Shown one piece after another: positions 35,163-44,303 of a stretch of 64,000 nucleotides of DNA (position 1 is the first letter of the stretch; each line of letters opens with the position of its first letter). Origin of the DNA: SIG455 sp045589495 (GTDB lineage: Bacteria; Bacillota; Clostridia; UMGS1810); the NCBI GenBank assembly GCA_045589495.1, contig JAZNPF010000004.1, positions 97,467 to 161,466 of the forward strand, given 5' to 3'. A program made the translations under genes and the position numbers. The notes under the pieces are model-generated. The model worked only from the letters and a program-made list of their open reading frames with translations, did not search any database and was not told where the DNA came from.

Positions 35163-36890
35163 ATGAAAGATATGAAATTAAAAACAAAAATCATCATCGC
35201 AAGTATTGCTTTTGTTATTGTGGCAATTATTGCGTGTCTTACAGCCCTGGCCTGCAGCAGTAAAATTTACAACGGTATATCAGTATCGGGCGTAGATTTG
35301 GGCGGAATGACAGTTGAGAAAGCAGAAAAGTATCTGGCTGAACAGGATTTTTTTGATAACTTGCCATCTTTTGTGTGTGACGGAAGAGAGTTTGAAGTTG
35401 CCACTGATGACATATCTTTAACTTGTGATGCAAAAAAAACAGTTGCGGCTGCACACGCATACGGTAGGGATGCAAACATTTTTTATCGTATAGGCAATAT
35501 ATTTGATGTAATGTTCAATGGTACAGATTTGCCGATTGAAATATCGTATAACGAGGAAAAACTCAATGCGATTTTTGACGAACAGATAGGTGATTTACGT
35601 ACACCGTCTGTTGAACCTGAAATCCGAATTGACGGAGATAAACTGTATATTAAAAACGGAAGCCAGGGGCTTGATGTAAATAAGGATAAACTTTGTGCTG
35701 ATTTACAACTTATTGCATCTGGAAAAGACGATAAAATAGAACTTCTTATAGAAACAGTTAATCCTACTTTAATTTCAGCACAGACTCTGCATGATGAATA
35801 TGCAAAAGAAATGGTGAATGCCGCATATACAATTTCCAATATGCGTATCACGTATACAGAGAGTGAGAACGGCGTAGATTTTGATATTGCGGAAGCAGAA
35901 AAAATAATAAATGACAATATTAAAAACTCACACGAATATGTTATTCCTCTTACCATAACAAAACCTGAAATGACAACAGAAGAACTTGATAAATCACTTT
36001 TCGGTGATTGCCTTGGTACATATACCACCAGATATAATGCCGGAGAGATTGGAAGAACTAAGAATGTTACTCTTGCGGCAAGGTCAATAAATAATATCGT
36101 TCTTGAAAAAGGTCAGGTGTTCTCATACAACAGAATCGTTGGTGAACGCAGTACGGCACGCGGTTATGCAGGTGCTAAAGTATATGCAAACGGAGAGGTT
36201 GTAGAAGGGCTTGGCGGAGGTATATGTCAGGTTTCATCAACGCTTTATAATGCTGTTCTGTATGCAGATTTGCAGATTGTTTCACGCACTTGTCATTCTT
36301 TGCCGGTTGCATATGTTCCGCTTGGCAGAGATGCAACGGTTGCATACGGTTCTATAGATTTCCAATTTAAAAACCAGTACGATTCTCCGGTAAAAGTTTC
36401 TTCTTCGGTCGGTGGTGGCGTTTTGACGGTTTCAATTTACGGCAAAAAAACAAGTGATAAAAAAGTCGAGATTTCCACACAACATATAAGTAGTACACCA
36501 TTTAACACTATTGAACAACCGGATGACACAATTGCTGAGGGCACAACAAAGGTTAAACAAAGCGGTTCAAACGGTGCGGTTGTAAATACATATAAAAAGG
36601 TAACAGAGAACGGCAAGGTTATCTCAAACAAAATGATACACACAAGCAGATATAGTCCGATAAATAAAATAGTTCTTGTTCCTCCTGTTGTAGAAGTTCC
36701 GGAAGAAGTTCCGCCGGCAGAAACACCGGAAAATGCAGACCCCTCACCGGAAGTAATTGATCCTACAGAGGGATACCCTGTTGCAACACCTGAAGAAAAT
36801 AACAATATTGAGCAGGAAGAACTGACACCGCCGGCAGAAGAAGTTTTACAACAGGAAACAGTTGAAACACAGCCTGCAGAAGAGCAGTAA
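35163..36890 (+). CDS. VanW family protein with peptidoglycan-binding-like domain
   Basis: A 575-residue exported or membrane-anchored protein with an N-terminal span (about residues 9-31). Residues about 40-250 match the YoaR-type putative peptidoglycan-binding domains, and about 285-430 the VanW domain, with the conserved RNxNI-like block NVTLAARSINNIVLEKGQVFSYN, and GEVVEGLGGGICQVSSTLYNA. The last 90 residues are Pro/Glu/Thr-rich and probably disordered, as in a wall-spanning tail. VanW takes its name from glycopeptide clusters but is widespread and its function is not established; no van genes are nearby. The predicted site of action is the cell envelope. Confidence 0.88.
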   Translation: MKDMKLKTKIIIASIAFVIVAIIACLTALACSSKIYNGISVSGVDLGGMTVEKAEKYLAEQDFFDNLPSFVCDGREFEVATDDISLTCDAKKTVAAAHAYGRDANIFYRIGNIFDVMFNGTDLPIEISYNEEKLNAIFDEQIGDLRTPSVEPEIRIDGDKLYIKNGSQGLDVNKDKLCADLQLIASGKDDKIELLIETVNPTLISAQTLHDEYAKEMVNAAYTISNMRITYTESENGVDFDIAEAEKIINDNIKNSHEYVIPLTITKPEMTTEELDKSLFGDCLGTYTTRYNAGEIGRTKNVTLAARSINNIVLEKGQVFSYNRIVGERSTARGYAGAKVYANGEVVEGLGGGICQVSSTLYNAVLYADLQIVSRTCHSLPVAYVPLGRDATVAYGSIDFQFKNQYDSPVKVSSSVGGGVLTVSIYGKKTSDKKVEISTQHISSTPFNTIEQPDDTIAEGTTKVKQSGSNGAVVNTYKKVTENGKVISNKMIHTSRYSPINKIVLVPPVVEVPEEVPPAETPENADPSPEVIDPTEGYPVATPEENNNIEQEELTPPAEEVLQQETVETQPAEEQ

Positions 36891-36900
36891 TAACCATTTT

Positions 36901-36927
36901 AAAAGCACTCTGGAAGGAGTGCTTTTA
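36901..36927 (+). terminator. Terminator of the VanW gene
   Basis: A 10-bp perfect stem AAAAGCACTC/GAGTGCTTTT with a TGGAAG loop, 10 bases after the stop codon. The arm AAAAGCACTC is shared with the rnf terminator. Confidence 0.88.
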
Positions 36928-37039
36928 TGTTTATCAAACAATTTTATTGTGAAAATTCACTATAAAATTGCACTTTTGCGCCATTAACACAAAAAAATCT
37001 ACAAAATTTCATTAAAATCAACTTTTCAACCTTGCAATA

Positions 37040-37067
37040 TTGACAAAAAAATAGTATTATATATGTT
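37040..37067 (+). promoter_or_regulatory. Candidate promoter of the PucR-family regulator
   Basis: TTGACA at 37040-37045 with TATGTT at 37062-37067 (16-base spacer), 30 bases before the start. The -35 is perfect and the -10 is moderate. Confidence 0.5.
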
Positions 37068-37097
37068 AGAGGTGTAAAATTTAAATGAGGTGATATT

Positions 37098-38186
37098 TTG
37101 AATATACGTTATTTTCAACAGATTACACAGCAATTCAGAGATGCAATGGGCAGAGATGTGGGCGTTATTTTAGATAACGGCACAGTTATCTCAAGTTCCA
37201 ACGTGCAGATTTCTGAAAACGATTTGGAATGCGTTCTCAATTTTGCTAACGATAATCTTGACACATTTGCTTATAACGGATATACATACCGTTCTGTTCA
37301 GGAAATGGGCAAGGTTGATTTTATTTCCTTTGTACGCGGTGACGATGCTCTGGCACGCAGTTATGCAGAAATCTTAAAAATCAACTTTACATCCGTAAAA
37401 GCACTTTATGATGATAAGTACAATCATATCAATTTCATCAAAAACTTCCTTTTGGATAATATTTTACCCGGAGATGTTCTGGCAAAAGCTGCGGAATTGC
37501 ATCTTCCTATAGAAGCAAAACGTGCTGTATTTTTAATACGTGCAGAAAACACGGGTGATTTTTCTGTTCTTGAAATATTGGAAAATATGTTCCCCAATAA
37601 ACAGAGTGACTATGTTGTAAGTATTGATGAAAATGATATTGCACTTGTTAAAGAATTCTCCGGTGACGTTACACTTAAAGATTTGCAGTCACTTGCAACT
37701 GTTATAAGCGATAACATCACTGCGGAGGCACTTACCAAAAAAGTTTCTATCGGTATAGGTACTGTGATTTCGAATATAAAAGAGATTGCTGCATCATACA
37801 AAGAAGCACAGGTTGCATTAGAGGTTGGCAAAGTATTTGAGGATGAGAAAAACATCATCAGTTATGAAGACCTTGGTATAGGACGTCTTATCTATCAGCT
37901 TCCCACAACATTGTGTCAACTTTTCTTGAGCGAAGTATTTAAAAAAGGTTCAATCAATGAACTTGACGGCGAAATCATTGAAACAATCAAGAAATTCTTT
38001 GAAAACAATCTCAACGTGTCCGAAACTTCAAGACAGTTGTATGTTCATAGAAATACCCTTGTGTACAGACTGGATAAAATCCAGAAAATTACAGGTCTTG
38101 ACCTCAGAATATTTGATGAAGCCATCATATTCAAAGTGGCAATGATGGTAAACAAGTATCTGAAAACAACTCCACTTAAAATTTGA
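37098..38186 (+). CDS. PucR/CdaR-family transcriptional regulator
   Basis: A 362-residue protein that starts at a TTG after GAGGTGAT. The C-terminus (about residues 295-355) is the PucR-type helix-turn-helix, with FFENNLNVSETSRQLYVHRN then TLVYRLDKI, a hallmark of this family. The middle (about 130-270) fits the GGDEF-like domain of CdaR/PucR regulators (SIGIGTVISNIKEIAASYKEA). The N-terminus is a sensor of unknown ligand. Family members control purine, sugar-diacid or amino-acid genes. It is isolated between hairpins, so its target is not evident; it is not obviously linked to the downstream ftsEX genes. Confidence 0.87.
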   Translation: MNIRYFQQITQQFRDAMGRDVGVILDNGTVISSSNVQISENDLECVLNFANDNLDTFAYNGYTYRSVQEMGKVDFISFVRGDDALARSYAEILKINFTSVKALYDDKYNHINFIKNFLLDNILPGDVLAKAAELHLPIEAKRAVFLIRAENTGDFSVLEILENMFPNKQSDYVVSIDENDIALVKEFSGDVTLKDLQSLATVISDNITAEALTKKVSIGIGTVISNIKEIAASYKEAQVALEVGKVFEDEKNIISYEDLGIGRLIYQLPTTLCQLFLSEVFKKGSINELDGEIIETIKKFFENNLNVSETSRQLYVHRNTLVYRLDKIQKITGLDLRIFDEAIIFKVAMMVNKYLKTTPLKI

Positions 38187-38193
38187 GTAACGT

Positions 38194-38253
38194 AAAAATA
38201 AGCGGCGCATATCGGTCCGCGTATGGCGGCATGTGTTTCGTCTGCTTATTTTT
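38194..38253 (+). terminator. Branched hairpin after the PucR-family gene
   Basis: AAAAATAAGC at 38194-38203 pairs with GCTTATTTTT at 38244-38253, enclosing 40 bases rich in CG that can form a smaller inner stem (GCATA with TATG). It ends in a T run, so it can terminate, but the enclosed structured loop is longer than in the other terminators of this window. Confidence 0.6.
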
Positions 38254-38318
38254 CGCGTTTTACAGACTTTGTTTTCTTGTTTGCTGTTTAAATTGATGAC
38301 GGCGGAATGGAGATTGAA

Positions 38319-39005
38319 ATGATTTTATTTGAAAATGTGTCAAAAACGTATGAAAACGGTGTTGTGGCACTTCACGATGTTAACCTTTTTATCGAAAAAG
38401 GTGAGTTTGTTTTCCTTATAGGTTCATCGGCGGCGGGAAAATCAACACTTGTAAGACTTATGATGAAAGAAATAGAACCAAGCGAAGGTAATATTGTTAT
38501 AAACGGAGTTGACGTATGTTCACTCACACGTAAGGAAATACCATATTTCAGGCGTACAATCGGTGTGGTTTTTCAGGATTACAGACTTCTTCCTAATAAA
38601 ACTGCGTACGATAATATTGCTTATGCCATGGAAATTGTCGGTGCGTCAAGAAGGGAAATAAGACGTCAGGTGCCGACGGTGCTCAGTATGGTTGGATTAA
38701 CGCATAAGGCTAAAATGTATCCGAGTGAACTTTCAGGCGGTGAGCAGCAGAGGATATCAATTGCACGTGCTATTGTCAATAACCCTGCAGTTTTAATTGC
38801 GGACGAGCCCACCGGTAACCTTGATCCTGAAACAGCAAAAGGTATTATGGAACTTATGGAAACCATAAACCGCCGCGGTACAACGGTTGTTATGGCTACT
38901 CACGCAAAAGACATAGTAGATACTATGCAAAAGCGTGTTATTCACGTAGAGGGCGGCGCTATAGCCCATGATGAGAAAAAAGGCGGGTACAGTTATGCTG
39001 ATTAG
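38319..39005 (+). CDS. ftsE: Cell division ATP-binding protein FtsE
   Basis: ATPase of the FtsEX complex that controls wall hydrolases at division. The 228-residue protein starts at ATG 38319 (MILFENVSKTYENGV) six bases after GGAG; an in-frame ATG at 38307 overlaps that site. Walker A is GSSAAGKST, the signature motif is ELSGGEQQR and Walker B is AVLIADEPTGNLD. Its end overlaps ftsX by 11 bases. Upstream of the usual Gly-rich loop, Ala replaces one Gly (GSSAAGKS), which is common in FtsE. Confidence 0.95.
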   Translation: MILFENVSKTYENGVVALHDVNLFIEKGEFVFLIGSSAAGKSTLVRLMMKEIEPSEGNIVINGVDVCSLTRKEIPYFRRTIGVVFQDYRLLPNKTAYDNIAYAMEIVGASRREIRRQVPTVLSMVGLTHKAKMYPSELSGGEQQRISIARAIVNNPAVLIADEPTGNLDPETAKGIMELMETINRRGTTVVMATHAKDIVDTMQKRVIHVEGGAIAHDEKKGGYSYAD

Positions 39006-39891
39006 ATTTGCTAAAAGATTTACATACGAGGCAATGGGCAATATTTTTAAAAACGGACTTATGAGCCTTGCTTCGTTGTTTATAATAATTGCGTGCCTGT
39101 TTGTGCTAGGTGTGTTTTTGGTGTTTACCATAAATATAAACTACCTTGGTCAGCAGATGGCTGATCAGTGTCAGATTCAGGCGTATATAACAGAAGAAGC
39201 CAGTCACGGAAGTATACAACGCATAAGTGATCAGATTAAAAAGATTGACGGTATAAGCGGTATAACTTTTGAACTTGGTGTAGATACGTTTGCCAAATTC
39301 AAAGAAGGACTTACTGAGGAAGAACTCGTGTCTTTCAGCGGATTGCCCGATGATATTATTGACGATTCTTTCAAGGTGACACTTCACGATATATCCGAAT
39401 CACAGAGTGTTGCGGATGAAATTGGAAAAATAGATGGCGTTCTCCGTGTTGAAAACAGACAGGATATGATAAACATTATCTATTCTTTAACCAATGCAAT
39501 ACGTCATATATCTGTATGGATAATACTGATATTTATGTTTATAAGTATATTTATTATTTCAAACACAATCAAACTGGCGCTCTTTGCAAGACGTAAAGAG
39601 ATAAATATTATGAAATATGTCGGTGCTACTGATGCATTCATCAGATGGCCGTTTATGATAGAGGGTATGATAGTTGGATTTGCAGGTGCAATAATATCAT
39701 TTTTCATTGTACAGTCCTGTTACATTGCCATTTCTTCAAGCCTGAGTGCCGTACCTGCCGTAAGTACAATTATGGCAATACGTTCGTTCAGCGAAATATG
39801 GCATCTGATACTCTTGCCTTTCATAGGCGTAGGTGTACTGATTGGTGCAATCGGCAGTGCACTTTCAATTCGCAAATATCTGAAAGTTTGA
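38995..39891 (+). CDS. ftsX: Cell division protein FtsX
   Basis: Membrane partner of FtsE, of 298 residues with four spans: one near residues 20-45, then an extracellular domain (about 50-165), then three spans in the C-terminal half. ATG 38995 (MLIRFAKRFTYEAMGNI) after AAAGGCGGG lies inside the end of ftsE, the usual coupled arrangement. The large extracellular loop is where FtsX contacts its wall hydrolase activator in other bacteria. The gene that follows 18 bases later encodes such a hydrolase. Confidence 0.94.
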   Translation: MLIRFAKRFTYEAMGNIFKNGLMSLASLFIIIACLFVLGVFLVFTININYLGQQMADQCQIQAYITEEASHGSIQRISDQIKKIDGISGITFELGVDTFAKFKEGLTEEELVSFSGLPDDIIDDSFKVTLHDISESQSVADEIGKIDGVLRVENRQDMINIIYSLTNAIRHISVWIILIFMFISIFIISNTIKLALFARRKEINIMKYVGATDAFIRWPFMIEGMIVGFAGAIISFFIVQSCYIAISSSLSAVPAVSTIMAIRSFSEIWHLILLPFIGVGVLIGAIGSALSIRKYLKV

Positions 39892-39909
39892 TTTATTTAC
39901 GGTGATTTT

Positions 39910-41058
39910 ATGAAAAACAAAGGATTATTAAGAGTTCTTGCCTGGGTGGCACTTGTTGCTTTTATTGGTGTAAGTCTGCTGACAGTCATTCCGTTCGGGG
40001 TGCGTGCAGAAACTGCGCAGCAAAGACTTAATAAAGCACAGCAACAACAGACGGAACTTAACAAAAAATTGAATGCCAATAAAGCAAAGAAACAAGCAGA
40101 GCAAAGCAATAAGGCTATAATTGATGGGCAGATATCTGAAATTGAGGCTGAAATCAATGCTCTTGATGCTCAGGTTGAGGAAATCAATGACAGAATTGAG
40201 CAGAAAGATGCTGAACTTGCTGCTGCGCATGAACTTAGCAGTAAGCAGTTTGAGGCATATAAAAACCGTGTTAAACTTATTGTTGAAAAAGGCTCAATTA
40301 CATATATAGAAGTGCTTGCAAAGGCACATTCTCTGGAAGACTTCTTTGTTCGTATGGACGTTATGGAGCAGATTGCAGATTATGACAGCAGACTGCTTAC
40401 AGAACTTAAGGAAAATGAACAGATTATAGAAGCAATAAAGATAGAAATAGAAAATGAGCGTGCACAGGTAATGGCTATAATGGAACAAAGTTTAGCCAAA
40501 AAAAGACAACTTGCGGAAAAACGTGCGGCAAGCCAGAAGATATTAAATGACCTTGCACAGACAGAAAAAGAAATCACACAGGAACTCAAAAAAGCAAGAG
40601 AGGCTGAAAATGCAGCCAGAAACGAAATCGCCAGATTAGTATCGGGTGACGGAAGCAGATATGTTGGCGGGAAATTCTTATGGCCATCCACAAATTCTTA
40701 TAGAATAACTTCACCTTACAGTATGCGTGTCCATCCTACGCTTGGTGTGTATAAGCAACATACGGGAATAGACATAGGTGCGTCTTATGGCACAAATGTA
40801 CTTGCTGCAGCAGACGGAACTGTAATTATTGCCGGCTGGAATAACGCTTATGGCAATTATGTTGTTATAAACCACGGAGGCGGAGTAACTACTTTGTATG
40901 GTCACAACAGCAGCCTCACGGTGAGTAAAGGACAAAGAGTTTCACGAGGTCAGGTTATAGCGAAAGTAGGTTCAACAGGTTATTCCACCGGACCTCATAT
41001 ACATTTTGAGGTTCAGGTAAATGGAAGTCCCGTAAATCCGATGTCATACTTACAATAA
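39910..41058 (+). CDS. Murein hydrolase activator-like M23 peptidase with coiled coil
   Basis: A 382-residue exported protein: signal peptide or anchor at about residues 5-30, a long coiled coil rich in Gln/Lys/Glu (about 35-245), and a C-terminal LytM/M23 domain. The zinc motifs HTGIDIG and HIHFEVQ are intact, so unlike EnvC it may cut peptidoglycan itself. The architecture is that of EnvC, PcsB-type partners or CwlO-like effectors of FtsEX, and the position directly after ftsEX supports control by that complex. Coiled-coil motion driven by FtsE ATP hydrolysis would then switch it on at the septum. Confidence 0.92.
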   Translation: MKNKGLLRVLAWVALVAFIGVSLLTVIPFGVRAETAQQRLNKAQQQQTELNKKLNANKAKKQAEQSNKAIIDGQISEIEAEINALDAQVEEINDRIEQKDAELAAAHELSSKQFEAYKNRVKLIVEKGSITYIEVLAKAHSLEDFFVRMDVMEQIADYDSRLLTELKENEQIIEAIKIEIENERAQVMAIMEQSLAKKRQLAEKRAASQKILNDLAQTEKEITQELKKAREAENAARNEIARLVSGDGSRYVGGKFLWPSTNSYRITSPYSMRVHPTLGVYKQHTGIDIGASYGTNVLAAADGTVIIAGWNNAYGNYVVINHGGGVTTLYGHNSSLTVSKGQRVSRGQVIAKVGSTGYSTGPHIHFEVQVNGSPVNPMSYLQ

Positions 41059-41061
41059 AAC

Positions 41062-41096
41062 AAAAAACAGAACGTCAACATGGCGTTCTGTTCTTA
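41062..41096 (+). terminator. Terminator after the M23 peptidase gene
   Basis: AAAACAGAACG pairs with CGTTCTGTTCTT-type bases across a 9-base loop, ending in TTCTTATCTT. It probably allows some read-through to the S41 protease gene. Confidence 0.8.
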
Positions 41097-41146
41097 TCTT
41101 TGAATAAAGATTTTACCAATGAATAATATATATCAGGGGAGGCGCT

Positions 41147-42331
41147 TTGATAATGATAAATAAAAAGCATATAATTATAACTGCGGTTATTACATTTATT
41201 GTTACGGCTTTGATTATGTTTTTTACACTTTTCGGCGGTCTGCTGATGCTTCTGCCGCAGTTCACAGACGGTGGTGCGCAGAAGATGCAGCGTATAGAAG
41301 CAATGATAGATAAATATTATATTTATGATTACGATAAAGAAAAAATGACGGACAACGCACTTTATGCATATACGGCAGAACTTGATGATCCGTATACGCA
41401 GTATATAAATAAAGAAGAGTTTAAAGAAATGATGGAAAGCGTTGAGGGCGATTATGTCGGAATTGGTATAGAGGTTACTATAACAGAAGATAACCTTATA
41501 ACAGTTATAGCGCCTTTTGACGATTCACCGGCAGCACGTGCAGGCATACTTTCCGGCGACAAAATAATTAAAGTTGACGGCACTGATGTCGGACTGTCTA
41601 ACTATAATGAAGCAATCAGTATGATAAAAGGTGACAAAAACAGCACCGGAAAAAGAATTAACCTCACCATTAAACGTGGCGAAGAATATAAAGACATAAC
41701 TGTGGAACGTGAAAAAGTTGTAATCATTACTGCAAAAGAGCGTATGCTTGAAAACGGAATAGGATATATACGTATATCGAATTTCGGCGACCATACTGCA
41801 GACGAATTTGCAAAATGCGTTGACAACCTTAAAGCATACGGTGTAAAAGGTCTTATAATAGACCTTAGAAACAATCCGGGCGGAACACTTGACAGCGTTG
41901 TAAAAGTTGCAGATTATCTGTTGCCTGAGGCAAACATTATCACAATAAAAGATAAGCAAGGAAACGAGAAAAAGTATAATTCAGATGCCGGCTTTAATGA
42001 TTTGCCCCTGTGCGTGCTTATAAACAAATACAGTGCAAGTGCATCGGAAGCACTTGCAGGTGCGGTTGCAGATAACGGCAGAGGAATACTTATAGGCGAA
42101 AAGAGTTTCGGCAAAGGTGTTGTTCAGTCGATATTTGAAATGGGCGACGGAACTGCGTTTAAACTGACCACGGCAAGATATTATACACCCGGCGGTACTT
42201 GTATAGATAAAGTGGGTATAACTCCGCAAATAGAAGTAAGTTTAGATGAGGAAATGAGTCAGAAAGCAGTTACACAAATTCCCTATGACCGTGATTATCA
42301 ACTGCAAAGGGCTGTAGAAGAACTAAAATAA
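41147..42331 (+). CDS. S41-family C-terminal processing peptidase (CtpA/CtpB)
   Basis: A 394-residue secreted or membrane-anchored serine protease: N-terminal span (about residues 7-35), PDZ domain (about 95-190), and the S41 catalytic domain with the Ser in NKYSASASEALAG and the Lys in IGEKSFGKGVVQ, the Ser-Lys dyad. The start may be TTG 41147 or ATG 41153; AGGGGAGG ends at 41142, so spacing is 4 or 10 bases and does not decide. In many Firmicutes ctp follows the ftsEX-M23 genes and such proteases trim envelope proteins, including wall hydrolases. The substrate here is unknown. Confidence 0.93.
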   Translation: MIMINKKHIIITAVITFIVTALIMFFTLFGGLLMLLPQFTDGGAQKMQRIEAMIDKYYIYDYDKEKMTDNALYAYTAELDDPYTQYINKEEFKEMMESVEGDYVGIGIEVTITEDNLITVIAPFDDSPAARAGILSGDKIIKVDGTDVGLSNYNEAISMIKGDKNSTGKRINLTIKRGEEYKDITVEREKVVIITAKERMLENGIGYIRISNFGDHTADEFAKCVDNLKAYGVKGLIIDLRNNPGGTLDSVVKVADYLLPEANIITIKDKQGNEKKYNSDAGFNDLPLCVLINKYSASASEALAGAVADNGRGILIGEKSFGKGVVQSIFEMGDGTAFKLTTARYYTPGGTCIDKVGITPQIEVSLDEEMSQKAVTQIPYDRDYQLQRAVEELK

Positions 42332-42350
42332 AAATAATTTAAAAAAATGC

Positions 42351-42379
42351 TTGCATTTTATTGGTAAGTGTGTTAAAAT
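42351..42379 (+). promoter_or_regulatory. Promoter of rpsB-tsf
   Basis: TTGCAT at 42351-42356 and TAAAAT at 42374-42379, 17 bases apart, with an A-rich tract upstream. The following leader of about 105 bases (GC-rich in the middle, near 42412-42445) probably folds and may hold an S2 autoregulatory site, but I cannot identify a known motif. Confidence 0.72.
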
Positions 42380-42494
42380 ATCAAAGGTAAAAATACACAC
42401 GTATGCTGATTTGCGGAAGGTTGCCGTCAAAAAAGCGCGGTTTTCCGTGAAAATGAGGTGTGCGGAGGTATAAAAAAACAAGGAGGCATAAAAA

Positions 42495-43244
42495 ATGTCA
42501 GTAATTTCAATGAAACAGCTTTTAGAAGCAGGTGTTCACTTCGGACACCAGACAAGAAGATGGAACCCTAAAATGGCAGAGTACATCTTCACAGAAAGAA
42601 ACGGTATCTACATCATCAACTTGCAGAAAACCGTTAAAAAGGTAATCGAAGCATACAACTTCATTAAAGAAGTTGCAGAAAGCGGAGAAGAAATCCTTTT
42701 CGTTGGTACAAAGAAACAGGCTCAGGACTCTATCAAAGAAGAGGCTGAAAGAGTTGGTATGTACTATGTAAACGCAAGATGGCTCGGCGGTATGCTGACC
42801 AACTTCAAAACAATCAGAAAAAGAATTGACAGACTTAATCAGTTGGAAAAAATGGAAGCAGACGGTACATTCGATCTTCTTCCTAAAAAAGAAGTTATCA
42901 AACTGAAATTAGAGGCTGAAAAACTTGACAAGTACCTCGGCGGTATCAAAGAAATGAAAAAACTTCCCGGTGCTATGTTCGTTGTTGACCCCAAAAAAGA
43001 AAAAATCGCTATCGCAGAAGCAAAGAAACTCGGTATCCCCGTTGTTGCTATTGTTGATACAAACTGCGACCCTGACGAAGTAGACTACGTTATCCCCGGT
43101 AACGATGATGCTATCCGTGCCGTAAAACTTATCGCTTCTACAATGGGTAATGCTATTATCGAAGGCAGACAGGGCGAACAGTTAGGTACTGTTGCTGATG
43201 ATGCTGACAGTGTTGCAGAAGAATTTGAAGTAACAGAAGAATAA
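42495..43244 (+). CDS. rpsB: 30S ribosomal protein S2
   Basis: Small-subunit protein of 249 residues with the S2 signatures MKQLLEAGVHFGHQTRRWNPKM at the start and PGNDDAIRAVKLI near the end, plus an acidic C-terminal tail. AAGGAGGCAT precedes the ATG. Codon usage is biased in the manner of highly expressed genes. It is followed 27 bases later by tsf, a conserved pair; the pyrH-frr genes that usually come next are missing here. Confidence 0.98.
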   Translation: MSVISMKQLLEAGVHFGHQTRRWNPKMAEYIFTERNGIYIINLQKTVKKVIEAYNFIKEVAESGEEILFVGTKKQAQDSIKEEAERVGMYYVNARWLGGMLTNFKTIRKRIDRLNQLEKMEADGTFDLLPKKEVIKLKLEAEKLDKYLGGIKEMKKLPGAMFVVDPKKEKIAIAEAKKLGIPVVAIVDTNCDPDEVDYVIPGNDDAIRAVKLIASTMGNAIIEGRQGEQLGTVADDADSVAEEFEVTEE

Positions 43245-43271
43245 TTCCATATATACAGGAGGATAAATCCC

Positions 43272-44165
43272 ATGTTTACAGCAAAAGACGTAAAAGAACT
43301 CAGAGAGAGAACCGGCTGCGGCATGATGGACTGCAAAAAGGCTCTTACCGAAACAAACGGTGATTTTGATAAAGCAGTTGACTTTTTGCGTGAAAAAGGT
43401 CTTGCAACTGCTGCTAAAAAAGCAAGCAGAATTGCATCAGAAGGTTTGGTTGATATCGTAGTTGACGGTAACGTTGGTGCAATGGTTGAAATCAACTCTG
43501 AAACAGACTTCGTTGCTAAAAATGATGAGTTCAAAACATTCGTTAAAAATATTGCAAGACAGGTTATCGCAGTTAACCCTGCAGATGTTGATGCACTTTT
43601 AGAGTCAAAATTTATTGATGATGAGTCTATCACAATTAAAGACCTTCTTACAGAAAAAATTGCTAAAATCGGCGAGAACATGAACATCAGACGTTTCGCA
43701 AGATATGAAGGCGGCGTTGTAGGTTATGTACACGCAGGCGGCAGAATCGGTGTAATGGTTCAGGTTGAAGCTGACTTTGCAAATGATGATGCTACGGCTG
43801 CTGCTAAAGACTGCGCTATGCAGATTGCAGCTATCAATCCCTTATACAAAGATCGTGATAGCGTTCCTGCAGAAGATGTTGAAAAAGAAAAAGCAATTAT
43901 CACAGCACAGATTAAAGAAGATCCCAAAAACGCTAACAAACCCGATAACATTATCGAAAAAATGCTCGGCGGTAAAATCAATAAATTCTATGAAACAAAC
44001 TGCTTGGTTGAACAGGCATTTGTTAAAGATGACAGCATGAGTGTTGGTAAATACCTTGAGTCTAAAGGTGTTAAACTTGTTGACTATGTTCGCTTTGAAA
44101 AAGGTGAAGGTCTTGAAAAGAAAGAAGACAACTTTGCTGATGAAGTTGCAAGCATGGTTAAATAA
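43272..44165 (+). CDS. tsf: Elongation factor Ts
   Basis: Exchanges GDP for GTP on EF-Tu. The 297-residue protein has the N-terminal UBA-like motif (VKELRERTGCGMMDCKKALTE), the EINSETDFVAKN signature near residues 72-83 and a coiled-coil dimerisation region near the end (EFs with VEKEKAIITAQI). AGGAGGATAAATCCC precedes the ATG. It is co-transcribed with rpsB and ends in a strong terminator 15 bases after the stop. Confidence 0.98.
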   Translation: MFTAKDVKELRERTGCGMMDCKKALTETNGDFDKAVDFLREKGLATAAKKASRIASEGLVDIVVDGNVGAMVEINSETDFVAKNDEFKTFVKNIARQVIAVNPADVDALLESKFIDDESITIKDLLTEKIAKIGENMNIRRFARYEGGVVGYVHAGGRIGVMVQVEADFANDDATAAAKDCAMQIAAINPLYKDRDSVPAEDVEKEKAIITAQIKEDPKNANKPDNIIEKMLGGKINKFYETNCLVEQAFVKDDSMSVGKYLESKGVKLVDYVRFEKGEGLEKKEDNFADEVASMVK

Positions 44166-44180
44166 TTCAAACGCAAATTT

Positions 44181-44214
44181 AAAGCGGTCCATAAGGACCG
44201 CTTTTTGTTTTTTT
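44181..44214 (+). terminator. Terminator of rpsB-tsf
   Basis: A 10-bp perfect stem AAAGCGGTCC/GGACCGCTTT with an ATAA loop and a long T run after it. Confidence 0.95.
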
Positions 44215-44303
44215 ATATGTGCGACAATATCAGGAACGTTTTTGTAAACTGAGTGACATCAGGAAACGCTTTTAATTATGTATAAACCCCCTTAAATTAA
44301 AAA

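Noticed and set aside
35163..36890. Vancomycin-resistance role for the VanW-family gene
   Set aside because: VanW domains are common outside van clusters and no vanA/B, vanH, vanX or vanRS gene is nearby.
42380..42494. Known riboswitch or T-box in the rpsB, hisS and pyrC leaders
   Set aside because: Leaders are short or lack the recognisable T-box and riboswitch core motifs; only an unassigned structured leader before rpsB is plausible.
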